NCBI GenBank assembly: GCA_964500205.1
Contig: CAZCNS010000003.1
Span: 248,001-312,000, forward strand
Direction: 5' to 3'
DNA: 64,000 bases
Origin: UBA10329 sp964500205
Lineage (GTDB): Bacteria; Bacteroidota; Bacteroidia; UBA10329
In this document: positions 63,749 to 64,000 of the stretch, piece by piece
Numbering within the stretch: position 1 is the first letter of the stretch
Layout: every line of letters starts with the position of its first letter
Program-made: the position numbers and the translations under genes
Notes under the pieces: model-generated
Database searches by the model: none
Seen by the model: the letters and a program-made list of their open reading frames with translations, nothing else
Told to the model about the DNA's origin: nothing

Positions 63749-64000
63749 AACCTTGGTCGGATCCTCTCTATGCGAAACTGCCATGCGATCTTGTCTATGA
63801 GGTCGACCAACCCTGCGTCCGATGCGATATCAAACAGCTCACTCAGTAGCTGTACATCAGCATCAGCGTATGCCTGCGGCATCATTCCTTCACATAGATA
63901 TGCCAACAGCATACTCCGGTCTACATGCTCTGGTAACGCAATTCTGTCGCCATGTTCAGGAATGGGAAACCGTTCCAAATGGTTCCGGAGTGCATCAGGT
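63745..64000 (-). CDS. Unidentified protein, 3' end only
   Basis: Open to the right edge of the window; about 84 codons are visible. The visible end reads LCEGMMPQAYADADVQLLSE, then LFDIASDAGLVDLIDKIAWQ and FRIERIRPRL. It is helical and acidic. No family was recognised. The 4-bp overlap with the GT2 gene implies co-translation, so it is probably another glycan-cluster protein. Confidence 0.6.
   Translation of the reverse strand, partial: PDALRNHLERFPIPEHGDRIALPEHVDRSMLLAYLCEGMMPQAYADADVQLLSELFDIASDAGLVDLIDKIAWQFRIERIRPRL

Overview
The window comes from a member of the Bacteroidota. Evidence: a secreted M28 peptidase carries a type IX secretion (T9SS) C-terminal sorting domain, a PorP/SprF-type T9SS membrane protein is present, and most candidate promoters carry the Bacteroidota -7 motif TAnnTTTG. 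By eye the DNA is moderately GC-rich (roughly mid-50s %, not computed), high for the phylum. I cannot name a genus. No rRNA, tRNA, CRISPR array, transposase or integrase was seen.

Layout. (1) 1-12.2 kb: the 3' part of a membrane-anchored patatin-like lipase gene, then a minus-strand run holding a disrupted UDP-glucuronate 4-epimerase, a NodU-type carbamoyltransferase, an SxtJ-like membrane protein, the aminotransferase WecE, a GT61 glycosyltransferase, a lipocalin lipoprotein, a GH3/beta-lactamase fusion and a GT4 glycosyltransferase. (2) 12.2-18.9 kb: clpB with a duplicated copy of its 3' end and terminator flanking a DUF2442/DUF4160 pair, an ABC-ATPase/TOPRIM-like pair of the kind found in defence systems, and a small HTH gene preceded by a 21-bp-period repeat array. 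(3) 18.9-28 kb: ordinary chromosomal genes (M28 peptidase, mscL, a FabG4-like reductase, cystathionine beta-synthase, PAP2 phosphatase, BLUF photoreceptor, PorP/SprF). (4) 28-37 kb: a cluster of toxin-antitoxin (TA) modules around a giant alpha-2-macroglobulin (A2M) gene. (5) 37-64 kb: a large minus-strand surface-polysaccharide cluster with about ten glycosyltransferases, three GT39-like membrane proteins, a sulfotransferase, acyl/acetyltransferases, WecD, WbqC, Gmd and the ABC exporter Wzm/Wzt, continuing past the right edge.

Most notable pattern. At two unrelated genes (clpB and A2M) the last 26-50 codons, with the stop codon, reappear downstream, and a compact two-gene TA-like module sits between successive copies. 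At A2M this happens twice in a row, giving three copies of the gene's tail and two different modules. Each module has its own TAnnTTTG promoter just after a tail copy, and no recombinase gene is nearby. This suggests a TA cassette that inserts after a gene's stop codon and carries or copies that gene's 3' end. Two further genes are cut by single in-frame stops (the epimerase and a HigB toxin), and several short dispersed repeats were found, one of them inside the A2M reading frame.

How the genes fit together. WecE and WecD point to dTDP-4-acetamido-4,6-dideoxygalactose (Fuc4NAc) in the glycan, Gmd to GDP-4-keto-6-deoxymannose-derived sugars, and the carbamoyl-, sulfo- and acetyltransferases to decoration. 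Wzm/Wzt, with a C-terminal glycan-binding domain on Wzt, indicates ABC-dependent export of a finished chain.
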